64,000 bases of DNA from an uncultured Poribacteria bacterium (lineage in GTDB: Bacteria; Poribacteria; WGA-4E; WGA-3G). Below are positions 1 through 7,425 of the stretch, in pieces. Each line of letters opens with the position of its first letter. The first letter of the stretch is position 1. The notes under the pieces were generated by a model. It did no database searches, was not told where the DNA came from, and was given only the letters and a program-made list of their open reading frames with translations. Made by a program: the position numbers and the translations under genes. The stretch lies in NCBI GenBank assembly GCA_951828515.1, contig OX639992.1, forward strand, positions 2,892,217-2,956,216. The letters are read 5' to 3'.

Positions 1-636
1 AATGAAGATCACCCGATTAGAAGTATCCAACTTAAAAAGTGATGCCGGTGTCGGTGTCGATGTAAAGTCAATATCGCCGTAGCAATCATCTTCAACGATA
101 AGTGTATCGTATTCTTCCGCCAAGGCTAACATCCGGTGTCGGCGCTCAAGCGAGAGAATTGCACCCGTCGGATTCTGATGGTTCGATGTCGTATAGATGA
201 GCGATGGACGGATATTCTGGCGTTTGAGTTCCGCAAGTTTCGCCTCCAGCGCGTCCATATTCATACCATCAGTGTAATCCATCGGCACCCCCACGATATT
301 TGCCTTGAAGTGCCGCATGATTCCCAAGGTGCCGCTGTAAGTATATTCCTCTGTCAGTACCGTATTGCCGGGATTAATCAGCGTCCCGAGTACCAATTCC
401 AGTGCCTGCATGGAGCCTGAGGTAATTGAGATGTTATCAATCGGCAGTGGAACACCCTCGCGTCTTTCAAACCGCATTGATGCCAGTTCCCGCAATCCTT
501 GATAACCTGATTCACCGGGATAGTTAACCAGATCGCCGCCCAACTTACGGAGAGCCTTTTCACTCGCGGCAATTAAACCTTCCGTCGGGAACGTGTACGG
601 ATCCGGTCGTCCGCCTGTAAAACCAAAATCTTTCAT
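1..636 (-). CDS. PLP-dependent aminotransferase, class I/II (N-terminal part, cut by window edge)
   Basis: Reading the minus strand from an ATG at 636 gives an open frame that runs off the window start. Visible in order: an N-terminal GGRPDP segment, YPGESGYQGLRELASMR (family: substrate-side loop), SGSMQALEL (cofactor phosphate region), TTSNHQNPTG (the conserved NPTG region) and VEDDCYGDI (the Asp that contacts the pyridine nitrogen). These are hallmarks of fold-type I aminotransferases of the MocR/LysN-like branch, without an HTH domain at this end. The catalytic Lys lies beyond the edge. A good AAGGAG site stands 5-10 bases before the start. Substrate cannot be told from this part; 2-aminoadipate or aromatic/valine transaminase are the usual names for the branch. 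Confidence 0.85.
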   Translation of the reverse strand, partial: MKDFGFTGGRPDPYTFPTEGLIAASEKALRKLGGDLVNYPGESGYQGLRELASMRFERREGVPLPIDNISITSGSMQALELVLGTLINPGNTVLTEEYTYSGTLGIMRHFKANIVGVPMDYTDGMNMDALEAKLAELKRQNIRPSLIYTTSNHQNPTGAILSLERRHRMLALAEEYDTLIVEDDCYGDIDFTSTPTPASLFKLDTSNRVIFI

Positions 637-739
637 AATATTCTCCTTATTCTTGGCAGATTCCACATGAGTGAATTATAGCAGACTGCTTGAAAAAAAG
701 CAACCCCGATATTAATTGTCAGTTTTTAATAGTTTTCAT

Positions 740-859
740 AGGACTTACGCATGTTGCTCTTTTGTAGCATAACCTGTTAGGTTGTGCCAAAGATATTGAC
801 GTTTTTTTCGGAAACTCACATCTAACAGTGCCTGATAAAATCAAAATTGCGTAAGTCCT
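740..859. mobile_element. MITE-like element, 12-bp perfect terminal inverted repeats
   Basis: AGGACTTACGCA at 740-751 is repeated as its exact reverse complement at 848-859. The 120-bp element holds no open frame of note but contains a small hairpin (GCATAACC, loop TGTTA, GGTTGTGC, 765-786). A second element with the same termini lies at 12344-12476. The size and perfect ends suggest a non-autonomous transposon moved by a transposase encoded elsewhere. Confidence 0.7.
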
Positions 860-860
860 G

Positions 861-888
861 TTTGTAACACAAACCGTTAGTTTGTGTC
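861..888. repeat. Short palindromic repeat (TTTGTA...GTTA...TTTGTG family)
   Basis: ACACAAAC and GTTTGTGT form an 8-bp stem around the loop CGTTA. Sister copies are at 761-788, inside the neighbouring MITE-like element, and at 26309-26325 plus 26441-26454, where the loop is split by another element. Confidence 0.55.
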
Positions 889-914
889 AGCCCCTGTACT
901 CATAAAAACTGCAG

Positions 915-944
915 TTGCGACAGAAAAATCCTATATGGTATAAT
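915..944 (+). promoter_or_regulatory. Putative sigma-70 type promoter for the 1001 gene
   Basis: TTGCGA at 915-920 and TATAAT at 939-944 are 18 bases apart, about 55 bases before the GTG start at 1001. The -10 box is perfect and the -35 box matches at four of six positions. Confidence 0.45.
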
Positions 945-1000
945 AGATAACACCGCCTGACAATGTAACCGCAAAACTTTGAGGAATACCAAAACCGAAT

Positions 1001-1483
1001 GTGGTGAAAGATAAAACGTGCGGGTTGAAGGTGCCCTTGAAAGCGTTTCTGCGCAAAAATCGAGAATTTTGGAAAACGGGAAAAACGAACTTTGCCCTTA
1101 CCGTCGGTCTGATACTCGGAAGCCTCTTTTTAGGCTATGCTATCTATCAGGAAATAAATGCCGGGTGGAAGGGATATAAATCATTGCGTATCGTAATAAC
1201 CGACACATCAGTATTTGTCCCTGTTGGCGGATTAATTGCTGGTGTTTTAACACTCATAGGAGATTTAATGATGTTATGGTCAGACCGATCGGAGAAACGG
1301 ATTCAAGAAGCTGCTGCAAAAGCCGCTGCGGAAGCCGCTGCGGAAGCCGCTGTGAAAGCGAAAGCCGAAGGTATTGAAGAAGGCAAGGCAGAACTCGCGC
1401 AAAAGGTGATCGCTTGGAACATCCGCCGGATGGAGGCAGAAAGGAAAGGTGAACCTTTCAACGAACCGCCGCCAACCGAGTAG
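1001..1483 (+). CDS. Small membrane protein with Ala/Glu-rich coiled-coil tail, function unknown
   Basis: About 160 residues from GTG at 1001 (a second GTG follows at 1004; no better ATG is in frame). Two hydrophobic segments, roughly residues 29-48 (FALTVGLILGSLFLGYAIY) and 66-92 (around VFVPVGGLIAGVLTLIGDLMML), are followed by an Ala/Lys/Glu-rich helix (AAAKAAAEAAAEAAVKAKAE) with a strong coiled-coil pattern and a proline-rich end. The basic N-terminus suggests it starts in the cytoplasm. The helical repeat is coded by near-identical GCTGCGGAAGCC-type units. No family recognised; it could be a structural or scaffold-type membrane protein. rimI follows 23 bases later on the same strand and may be cotranscribed. 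Confidence 0.6.
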   Translation: MVKDKTCGLKVPLKAFLRKNREFWKTGKTNFALTVGLILGSLFLGYAIYQEINAGWKGYKSLRIVITDTSVFVPVGGLIAGVLTLIGDLMMLWSDRSEKRIQEAAAKAAAEAAAEAAVKAKAEGIEEGKAELAQKVIAWNIRRMEAERKGEPFNEPPPTE

Positions 1484-1506
1484 GGCACAGTCCGAAAGAT
1501 ACAAAA

Positions 1507-1986
1507 ATGGCGACCCAAAACCCGCTCCCAAATCTCACCTTTAAACCGATGCGCTTGTGTGATCTGCAGGAGATAATAAAAATCGAAAACGAGTGCTTTG
1601 AGGATCCATGGAGCGAAACTTATTACGCATTGTCTCTGAAGCGACCCCGGTCGTACGAGTATTTTTATCTGGCACGGCGCGAGAACATCATCGTCGGTTA
1701 CATCGTGTTCAGTGTTCTCCATGAGGAGGCACATATCCTGAACCTCGCCGTACCGGTTGCCTATCGGCGACAGGGCATCGGTAAATATCTGATCGCCTCA
1801 GCCTTGGAAATGATACAGACGCATGATGGACGCGAAATTTTCTTGGAAGTCGCCGTCAGCAATCTACCCGCGCAGTATCTCTACCGACAGTTCGGGTTCC
1901 GCATCTGTGGCATCCGAAAAAACTACTACGGACGTTATAAAGACGCTTACGTTTTCCGAAAAGGAGTAGAAATTCATGCTGTTTAA
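1507..1986 (+). CDS. rimI: Ribosomal-protein-alanine N-acetyltransferase
   Basis: A 159-residue GNAT protein, the normal length for RimI, which acetylates the N-terminal Ala of ribosomal protein S18 with acetyl-CoA in the cytosol. The acetyl-CoA loop RRQGIGKYL follows the beta-4 strand HILNLAV, and the C-terminal part has the RimI-typical YRQFGF and RKNYYG. The N-terminus MRLCDLQEIIKIENECFEDPW also fits RimI. The 3' end overlaps the next frame by 11 bases, so the two are probably cotranslated, though no functional link is obvious. No partner of the tsaB/tsaD group that often accompanies rimI is present here. Confidence 0.87.
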   Translation: MATQNPLPNLTFKPMRLCDLQEIIKIENECFEDPWSETYYALSLKRPRSYEYFYLARRENIIVGYIVFSVLHEEAHILNLAVPVAYRRQGIGKYLIASALEMIQTHDGREIFLEVAVSNLPAQYLYRQFGFRICGIRKNYYGRYKDAYVFRKGVEIHAV

Positions 1987-2755
1987 CCTATTAAGTCAAA
2001 CCTTTTCAGCGACGACGAACCTGTCGCTCTCAACCCGCCAACAAGAAGCACGGACGGTTGGCAGAAACGGTTGGCGTGTCATCGAAGAAGAGGTCAATTG
2101 GAATACTTCCGAAACCGCCATCGTTGTTGTTGATATGTGGAACGAACACTGGTCATGGGGCGCAACAGAACGTGTCAACGTAATGGCACCACGGATGAAC
2201 ATCGTACTCGGACGGGCACGGGAGCAGGGCATACAGATTATCCACGCACCATCCGACACCATGGACTTCTACGAGGCACATCCAGCACGCCGTGCGGTCT
2301 TAGAACTCCCGCATGCCGACACACCCACCGAACGCGAGTTACCTGATCCACCCTTGCCCGTTGATGCTTCTGATGGCGGCTCGGATACCGGCGAAACTGA
2401 TGGTTACAAAGCATGGCACCGTCAGCACCCAGCCATTGAAATCTCTGATATAGATGCGATCAGCGACAACGGACAGGAAGTCTATAATCTGCTGGATCAC
2501 AAAGGTATTAAGAATATTATCTTTATGGGTGTTCACACCAATATGTGCGTCCTCGGACGTTCATTCGCCATTAAACAGATGGTGCGTTGGGGCATCAACG
2601 CTGTTCTCGCACGCGACCTCACCGATGCGATGTACAACCCGTTCAAGCCGCCTTATGTCAGCCACGAAGAAGGCACGCAACTCATCATTGAATACATTGA
2701 GAAATTCTGGTGCCCCACAATCCTGAGCGGCGATTTGACGACCCCTAAGATATGA
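1976..2755 (+). CDS. Isochorismatase-like cysteine hydrolase
   Basis: About 259 residues with the isochorismatase/nicotinamidase fold. Catalytic residues visible: Asp53 in VVVDMWNEHW, and the nucleophile Cys191 in GVHTNMCVLGRSFA, preceded by the usual cis-peptide region. The middle segment (residues 115-150) is longer than in nicotinamidases, and the overall layout resembles a group of predicted hydrolases from environmental bacteria rather than EntB. The ATG at 1976 overlaps rimI by 11 bases; the N-terminal 40 residues are poorly conserved in style, so a later start cannot be excluded. Substrate unknown; amide or vinyl-ether cleavage are the family reactions. Confidence 0.82.
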   Translation: MLFNLLSQTFSATTNLSLSTRQQEARTVGRNGWRVIEEEVNWNTSETAIVVVDMWNEHWSWGATERVNVMAPRMNIVLGRAREQGIQIIHAPSDTMDFYEAHPARRAVLELPHADTPTERELPDPPLPVDASDGGSDTGETDGYKAWHRQHPAIEISDIDAISDNGQEVYNLLDHKGIKNIIFMGVHTNMCVLGRSFAIKQMVRWGINAVLARDLTDAMYNPFKPPYVSHEEGTQLIIEYIEKFWCPTILSGDLTTPKI

Positions 2756-2913
2756 TATTCCTCTCGACTGCTAACGACTAAGACGGTAGGGGCGGTTGGT
2801 AGGTGACCGCCTCGGTCAACCCACAATCCTCTGCTGTAGGAGGGCGGAAACACCCTATCAAAAACACTCCGATTCCGGACTGCTGATTGCTGACTGCTGA
2901 CCGCCATATACAA

Positions 2914-2950
2914 AAAATGCCCACGGTAACAAGAACACCGCGGGCATTTT
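2914..2950. terminator. Bidirectional intrinsic terminator
   Basis: AAAATGCCC (2914-2922) pairs with GGGCATTTT (2942-2950), extended inward by CGGT/ACCG across one mismatch. It lies between converging genes and has A-run/T-run flanks on both sides, so it can stop both the 1976 gene and the 2976 gene. Upstream, 2756-2910 holds only repeat-like DNA (GCTGACT units and a GGAGGGCGGAAACACC segment). Confidence 0.8.
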
Positions 2951-2975
2951 AATTTTTTAAGATTTAAGGCGTTTC

Positions 2976-3623
2976 CTACTGACGGCTATCTTTCAGCGCA
3001 CCCCATGTCGTAGCGAGTTTCTGTTTCGGGTCAACGGCTAATGCAGGGATAACCTCTATCCCACTAAACATAGCATTGAGATCTCCGGCACCGGTCTTCG
3101 GATTGCCAGCAAATTCAAGGCTCATAACCTTGTCTTTAACTTCAATGCCCTCGTATCGTATAATATCTATTTCGTGACTACCCGGTGTCACATACTCCTC
3201 TTCAACAATCTCGTCTTCAATGATAATATCGAAACCGCGATTGTTCGGGGACCAATGTTCACCAACGAGATAGGTAACAGTGAACATACCTTTACCGGTA
3301 TTCAGATCGACCTTGACGACATCAGGAAACTGTGCCCAACTCACAGCATAAAAGAGTTCCTTATCGTATCCCTCTTTCTTCGCAAGTTTTTCGGCATCTT
3401 TCGTGAGTTGTATAACCTCTGCTGTGCGAGGCAGTTTTTCAATCCATCCGCCCCACGCTTTCTTTTCGTTCTGTCCACCGTGCCAGATACGGCCGTCGGA
3501 ATCCTTAAAATCATCCATTTTACCGCCCCATACCCGAATCTCTTCGGCTGAACCCGCATCGTGGATGATCGTTACGGCAACATATACCGCAATCAAAACA
3601 ACTAAAAATAAACTTCGTTTCAT
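2976..3623 (-). CDS. Exported malectin-like domain protein with KLATTWGALK C-terminal tail
   Basis: Started at ATG 3623, where a GGAGAAAA site stands just upstream; a longer frame to 3671 has no such site. Residues 1-25 form a signal peptide (MKRSLFLVVLIAVYVAVT...GSA). The mature part begins EEIRVWGGKMDDFKDSDGRIW and includes a beta-sandwich type core with HEIDIIRYEG and GIEVIPA, as in predicted malectin or carbohydrate-binding domains fused to poribacterial-type secreted proteins. Function inferred only: periplasmic or surface carbohydrate binding. The last residues, KLATTWGALKDSRQ, closely match the tail of the LamG protein at 57007-57855, which suggests a shared sorting or anchoring tail. 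Confidence 0.6.
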   Translation of the reverse strand: MKRSLFLVVLIAVYVAVTIIHDAGSAEEIRVWGGKMDDFKDSDGRIWHGGQNEKKAWGGWIEKLPRTAEVIQLTKDAEKLAKKEGYDKELFYAVSWAQFPDVVKVDLNTGKGMFTVTYLVGEHWSPNNRGFDIIIEDEIVEEEYVTPGSHEIDIIRYEGIEVKDKVMSLEFAGNPKTGAGDLNAMFSGIEVIPALAVDPKQKLATTWGALKDSRQ

Positions 3624-3700
3624 GTTTTTCTCCTTATTGTAAAAAGGTAAACATATTAAAAGATAACACATTTACATTACAATTGCAAGATTTTTTCGCG

Positions 3701-5308
3701 TCACTCCTCGCGCTCAACCACAACAATCCGCTGATTCGCTCGTACATCATTCAACGTTTGCACAATGCCGCTCGGCCACCGAATAACAATTCGATCCACT
3801 GTCTTGTGGTGTGAAAGCCCGAACTCAACATCGAGACTGCTCTGAGAAAGATAACTGTCGCCTGCCGCCACCTGTTGAATCTGATGGAGATCGCCAGCAC
3901 TCACCTTCACAAGTGCGCCAACGCCGTCCCGATTGCTCACGGTACCGACCGTGCGAATCTGAAGCCACTGCTGTTGATTCCCACCGTCGTTTCGGAGCAA
4001 CATCGGTTTCCCCCCACTGTTGACGATAAAGATGTCCAGATCGCCATCGGCATCGTAGTCTCCAACCGCGACACCTCTACCAACCCCATACGAGTCGGAT
4101 TGCCGAAGCCCCACAACCTCGGAAATATCCGTGAAGGTGCCGTCACCATTGTTATCGAGGAAAACATCCGCTTGCCCGTGTGCTTCCCACGAAGCCGGGT
4201 CAATGTGTCCTGCCGAAAAAAAGAGATCCAAATCCCCATCGTTATCCGCATCAAACAACGCAGTCCCCCAGCATGTTTTACCAAGTCCCGACTCAAAAAC
4301 ACCACTCTGTGCAGAAATATCCGTAAAAGTGCCGTCACCGTTATTTCTATAGAGGACGTTGTTTTCATCTAACCAGTTCGTAACAAAGAGATCCATATCG
4401 CTATCACGGTCATAGTCGCCCCAAGCAATACCCATACCACTTCGTATGTCACCCGTGCGACTCCTCGCATCTGGACGGTTCGTATTCGTGAATGTTAACT
4501 CCCCATCGTTGCGATAGAGGATATTCTGGTCAGTATCATTGGCGAGATAGAGATCCAAGTCGCCATCGGCATCGTAATCCGCCGCCGCGACCCCAAGGGT
4601 CAGATGAAATCCGCCATTCGCTTTGGCGGCATCCGTAATGTTGATGAAACCGCCATCTCCTTTATTTAAATAGAGAACGTTCACCTGCCCAAAGAAATCA
4701 TACGGGAAGAAAACTTCATCACCTTGTGGAACTTTGGTATATTCAATATAGTTCCCGATGTAAAGGTCAAGGTAACCATCGCGATCATAATCGCCCCAAG
4801 CGATCCCCGCACCGAAACCCTCGTGACCAACGCCACCAGCCCCAGACGAGAAGCGTTTGAAAGTCCCATCGCCGTTGTTCCGATAGAACTGATTTGCCTT
4901 ATAGTTTGTGACATAAAGGTCGGTGTCCCCATCGTTATCATAATCTGCGAAGGCGCACCCCATCCCCCAACCGGTATCACCAACCCCAGCGGCATCCGTT
5001 ACATCGGTGAAAGTCCCGTTACCGTTATTCCGATAGAGCGCGTTTTTCGGTAGCACCGCTCCCGATGCCGGTCTTACCAAGGTACTGTTGACAATGTAAA
5101 GGTCTAATTTTCCATCGTTGTCGTAGTCGCGCCACGCCGCACCCGAACCGACGAGCGCAGGCACCACACGCAAGTCGATACCACCGGCATGCTCAAAGTG
5201 GATACCCGCCTGTTCAGTGACATCCACAAATTGGATGTCAGACGCATAACTGCTGAAAATAAACGTAAGACTCAAGACCGCAATAGCCTTTCGCAACCTA
5301 TTGTGCAT
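3701..5308 (-). CDS. CRTAC1-type exported protein, FG-GAP/VCBS repeats plus ASPIC/UnbV domain
   Basis: 535 residues. A signal peptide (about 1-22, ending SSYAS) leads into at least seven repeats of the form WGDYDxDGxLDLYxxN...LYRNNGDGTF, the calcium-binding FG-GAP/VCBS blade that builds a beta-propeller. The C-terminal 80 residues (NRDGVGALVKVSAG through DRIVIRWPSGIVQTLNDV) form the ASPIC/UnbV domain that closes such CRTAC1 proteins. Expected to be periplasmic or surface-exposed and involved in adhesion or matrix contact; the substrate is unknown. Asp/Asn-rich loops (DYDNDGDTDLY) are intact in every blade. It is divergent from the HNH gene downstream on the other strand and separated from the 2976 gene by about 80 bases. 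Confidence 0.88.
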   Translation of the reverse strand: MHNRLRKAIAVLSLTFIFSSYASDIQFVDVTEQAGIHFEHAGGIDLRVVPALVGSGAAWRDYDNDGKLDLYIVNSTLVRPASGAVLPKNALYRNNGNGTFTDVTDAAGVGDTGWGMGCAFADYDNDGDTDLYVTNYKANQFYRNNGDGTFKRFSSGAGGVGHEGFGAGIAWGDYDRDGYLDLYIGNYIEYTKVPQGDEVFFPYDFFGQVNVLYLNKGDGGFINITDAAKANGGFHLTLGVAAADYDADGDLDLYLANDTDQNILYRNDGELTFTNTNRPDARSRTGDIRSGMGIAWGDYDRDSDMDLFVTNWLDENNVLYRNNGDGTFTDISAQSGVFESGLGKTCWGTALFDADNDGDLDLFFSAGHIDPASWEAHGQADVFLDNNGDGTFTDISEVVGLRQSDSYGVGRGVAVGDYDADGDLDIFIVNSGGKPMLLRNDGGNQQQWLQIRTVGTVSNRDGVGALVKVSAGDLHQIQQVAAGDSYLSQSSLDVEFGLSHHKTVDRIVIRWPSGIVQTLNDVRANQRIVVVEREE

Positions 5309-5348
5309 TCAAAATCCTCTCAGATTAGAACGACTCCACGCCTTCGCT

Positions 5349-5370
5349 GGCGAGGTTTCCTAACCTCGCC
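5349..5370. repeat. GGCGAGGTT/AACCTCGCC palindrome
   Basis: GGCGAGGTT (5349-5357) and AACCTCGCC (5362-5370) form a 9-bp stem with a TCCT loop. A related palindrome with a longer loop is at 41270-41310. The rest of 5309-5604 shows nothing else I can support. Confidence 0.55.
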
Positions 5371-5604
5371 TACCTCACAGATGTTTTACAGACATTATAC
5401 ACAAAACCCTACGTCAGGTGTATCTTTATTTTTTCTGTCGGTGAGTTCTCCGTTTCCAGATGGCTGGCTTATCGCCCCTTGATAGCGGGAGTTATGGGGT
5501 TTCTGGCAACTGACAACTGAGATTTTAGTTGCAATTAGACTAAAAATATGTTAGAATTGATAAGAATTAGTGTGGTTAAAGCCAGTTATTTAAGGTTAGA
5601 GGGC

Positions 5605-6123
5605 ATGCCAGTGGAAATATCTGTCTTAGTACTGAACGCCAGCTACGAAGCAATCAACGTTTGCAACCTCAGGCGCGCTATGAAAATGGTTTTTAAGGGC
5701 ACTGCACAGACTGAAGAAGTCTCTAATGTTGAGATTCATTCACCAAGTGCCGCCGTGAAAGTCCCACATGTAATTCGGTTAGTAAACTACGTCCATGTCC
5801 CGCGCAGCGTCGTCAAATTTTCACGGAGGAACGTGCTCGTCCGAGACGAGTATACGTGTCAATACTGTCATAGCGTGTTCCCAGCAGCGCAGCTCACGAT
5901 GGACCATGTGATACCCGTCTCTCGCGGTGGAGAAACAACATGGGAGAACGTCGTGACTGCCTGCAAGAAGTGTAATAACAAAAAGGGCAGTAAAATGCTC
6001 TACGAGGCACGACTGAAACTGCACCGTCAGCCGAAAACACCATCAATTTTGACCTATTTGCAACTCAATCGTCACTTTCGCGGGTGCCACCCGTCGTGGA
6101 GAAAATACCTGTATATCAACTAA
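5605..6123 (+). CDS. HNH endonuclease family protein
   Basis: About 172 residues from ATG 5605; an ATG at 5548 in the same frame gives a 19-residue extension not typical of the family, whose members begin close to VLVLNASYEAINV, as here. The C-terminal half has a zinc CxxC pair (CQYCHSVF and CKKCNNKKG) enclosing the HNH core TMDHVIPVSRGGETTWENVVTAC. These chromosomal HNH proteins are widespread in bacteria, usually single genes of unknown biological role; nuclease activity is inferred from the motif. It occupies the place just before rnpA where rpmH (L34) normally lies, with only 3 bases between its stop and rnpA, suggesting cotranscription. Confidence 0.82.
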   Translation: MPVEISVLVLNASYEAINVCNLRRAMKMVFKGTAQTEEVSNVEIHSPSAAVKVPHVIRLVNYVHVPRSVVKFSRRNVLVRDEYTCQYCHSVFPAAQLTMDHVIPVSRGGETTWENVVTACKKCNNKKGSKMLYEARLKLHRQPKTPSILTYLQLNRHFRGCHPSWRKYLYIN

Positions 6124-6126
6124 ATC

Positions 6127-6525
6127 ATGCAAGATCCGAAAAAACTGAAAAAGCGTTGGGAATTCCAGCGTGCCTATCAGAAGGGCAGTAAGTATTGGAA
6201 TCGCTATTTTGTTATATACGTGTTCCACACCCATCTCAAGAACCCCCGATTGGGAATAACCGTCAGCAAAAAAGTCGGAAAAAGCGTTCAGCGGAATCGC
6301 GTCAAAAGACTCATTCGTGAATCGTTTCGGCAGTTACGTCCGTCGGTAAAAACTGAATACGACATTGTGGTCGTCGGAAGAACACAAGCGCGCCGCCTCA
6401 CGTGTCAAGAAGCAAAAGATGGGTTGTTTCGCCTCTTTCGGAAAGCATCTATTTTAAACAATTCAGCCAGTGACACTCTAAGACAAGGTAGAAACTACGA
6501 CGGTCAGTCAACTACCCAAGTCTGA
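6127..6525 (+). CDS. rnpA: Ribonuclease P protein component
   Basis: The protein subunit that helps RNase P RNA cut 5' leaders from pre-tRNAs. The signature RNRVKRLIRESFR is complete (residues about 56-69), preceded by LGITVSKKVGKSV. The start ATG lies 4 bases after the HNH stop. The true domain ends near SILNNSA (residue about 115); the last 15 or so residues, including GRNYDGQSTTQV, are coded by the left end of the IS200/IS605-like remnant, which also supplies the TGA stop inside its palindrome. So the C-terminus appears to have been rewritten by an insertion, probably without harm because the tail is outside the conserved fold. Gene order with yidD, yidC, jag and mnmE is classical. Confidence 0.93.
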   Translation: MQDPKKLKKRWEFQRAYQKGSKYWNRYFVIYVFHTHLKNPRLGITVSKKVGKSVQRNRVKRLIRESFRQLRPSVKTEYDIVVVGRTQARRLTCQEAKDGLFRLFRKASILNNSASDTLRQGRNYDGQSTTQV

Positions 6526-6935
6526 AGACTTGGGCTTGTGCGAATCGTAGCCAGCGTCCACTCCACAAGTTAAACGGTTTTCTACACACAATATCGCGGT
6601 ATCTCGGCGTGGCAGCCGGAACAACGTTAGAAAAGGTCTACATCTGTGGTGGATGTAGATTCAAGGATGCTCCCCAAGTCTCTATCAACCTTGGATACTG
6701 TGATGTGGAAGGGGAAACATACAACCCGAGAGGGAGATTACCAAAAAATCTTTTGGTAGGACACCGGGTCAGGTCGGATCGGAGATGGTGACAGCACTTC
6801 CGAAAAGAAGCAGCCCCATCTGAATCCAAACACCCACTGTGCAGGTGGTGTTAAAACAGCACTCTTTCTAAAAACTACAAAAGGAGGCGGGCATTCCTCC
6901 CACATCTAAAGAAGTGGGTCTCCTGCCCGAAGATA
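6501..6935. mobile_element. IS200/IS605-like remnant without transposase genes
   Basis: The left part carries a perfect palindrome, CCCAAGTCTGAAGACTTGGG at 6515-6534, preceded by GTCAGTCAACTA. The right part (about 6884-6928) has an imperfect hairpin made of GGCGGGCATTCCTCCCAC and GTGGGTCTCCTGCC. Both resemble subterminal hairpins of IS200/IS605 (tnpB-type) elements as I remember them. Between them are no intact TnpA or TnpB frames, but several more hairpins: TCTACATC/GATGTAGA near 6637-6661 and TACCAAAA/TTTTGGTA at 6739-6758. It may be a decayed or non-autonomous palindrome-associated element, or contain a relict guide-type RNA. Its left end overlaps the rnpA stop. Confidence 0.6.
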
Positions 6936-6969
6936 GATGATTGACGACGCTACGTTGAGGGGACATCCG

Positions 6970-7353
6970 ATGAAAACCGTTTTTGCCCTTTTAATACTCT
7001 TTTGTGGGATCGTGGTGCCAGCACTCGCTGAATTGACAGACGCTGATCTTGATAAAATCCGCTTGATTGTCAATGAAGAACTCAAGACAGAGATCACTGC
7101 CGTCAAGCAGGAACTCAAGACAGAGATCGCTGCCGTCAAGCAGGAACTCAAGACAGAGATCGCTACCGTCAAGCAGGAACTCAAAGCAGAGATTGCCAGT
7201 TCCGAAAAAAGAATGAAAGATCACATCGATCTCAATATTCAAAACGTTGACAAACGATTAGGGACTTACAACTGGGTCATATACGTCCTAACGCCTCTTA
7301 TTGTCGCTGCTATCGGTGTACCTACCGCCATCATGGCATGGCGCAGTATGTAA
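6970..7353 (+). CDS. Exported or membrane coiled-coil protein, apparently frameshifted near the 3' end
   Basis: Start at ATG 6970 behind TTGAGGGG; an earlier in-frame ATG at 6937 lies in IS-like DNA. Residues 1-20 look like a signal peptide or first membrane segment (MKTVFALLILFCGIVVPALA), then a coiled coil with 11-residue repeats (VKQELKTEIAA), then a C-terminal hydrophobic segment (WVIYVLTPLIVAAIGVPTAIMAW). The frame stops at TAA 7351. In the +1 frame the codons from 7352 to TGA 7429 read [19 protein letters not shown], then KQILNP, a natural coiled-coil continuation. This suggests a one-base insertion or a +1 shift. The tail's TGA overlaps the yidD ATG (ATGA at 7426-7429), which fits an originally longer gene. 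Function unknown. Confidence 0.6.
   Translation: MKTVFALLILFCGIVVPALAELTDADLDKIRLIVNEELKTEITAVKQELKTEIAAVKQELKTEIATVKQELKAEIASSEKRMKDHIDLNIQNVDKRLGTYNWVIYVLTPLIVAAIGVPTAIMAWRSM
7081..7190 (+). repeat. In-frame 33-bp tandem repeat within coiled-coil gene
   Basis: Units of 33 bases begin at 7081, 7114 and 7147, with a partial fourth from 7180. Each codes for the 11-residue unit LKTEIAAVKQE with one or two base changes. Near identity at DNA level points to recent slippage or unequal recombination. Confidence 0.85.
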
Positions 7354-7425
7354 AGACAGTAATCAAGAAAAGAAGATTCAAGAGCTCACGCAGGAAATAG
7401 AAACGCTGAAGCAGATTCTAAACCC

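Noticed and set aside
136-420. Plus-strand frame opposite the aminotransferase
   Set aside because: The minus strand encodes a convincing aminotransferase with a ribosome site; the plus frame has no family pattern.
4681-4995. Frame inside the CRTAC1 gene in another phase
   Set aside because: Low-complexity shadow of the Asp/Gly-rich repeat; no independent signals.
6609-6791. 60-residue frame in the IS-like remnant as a tnpB piece
   Set aside because: The product has no zinc finger or RuvC pattern of TnpB beyond a chance CGGC, and the region is better explained by hairpins.
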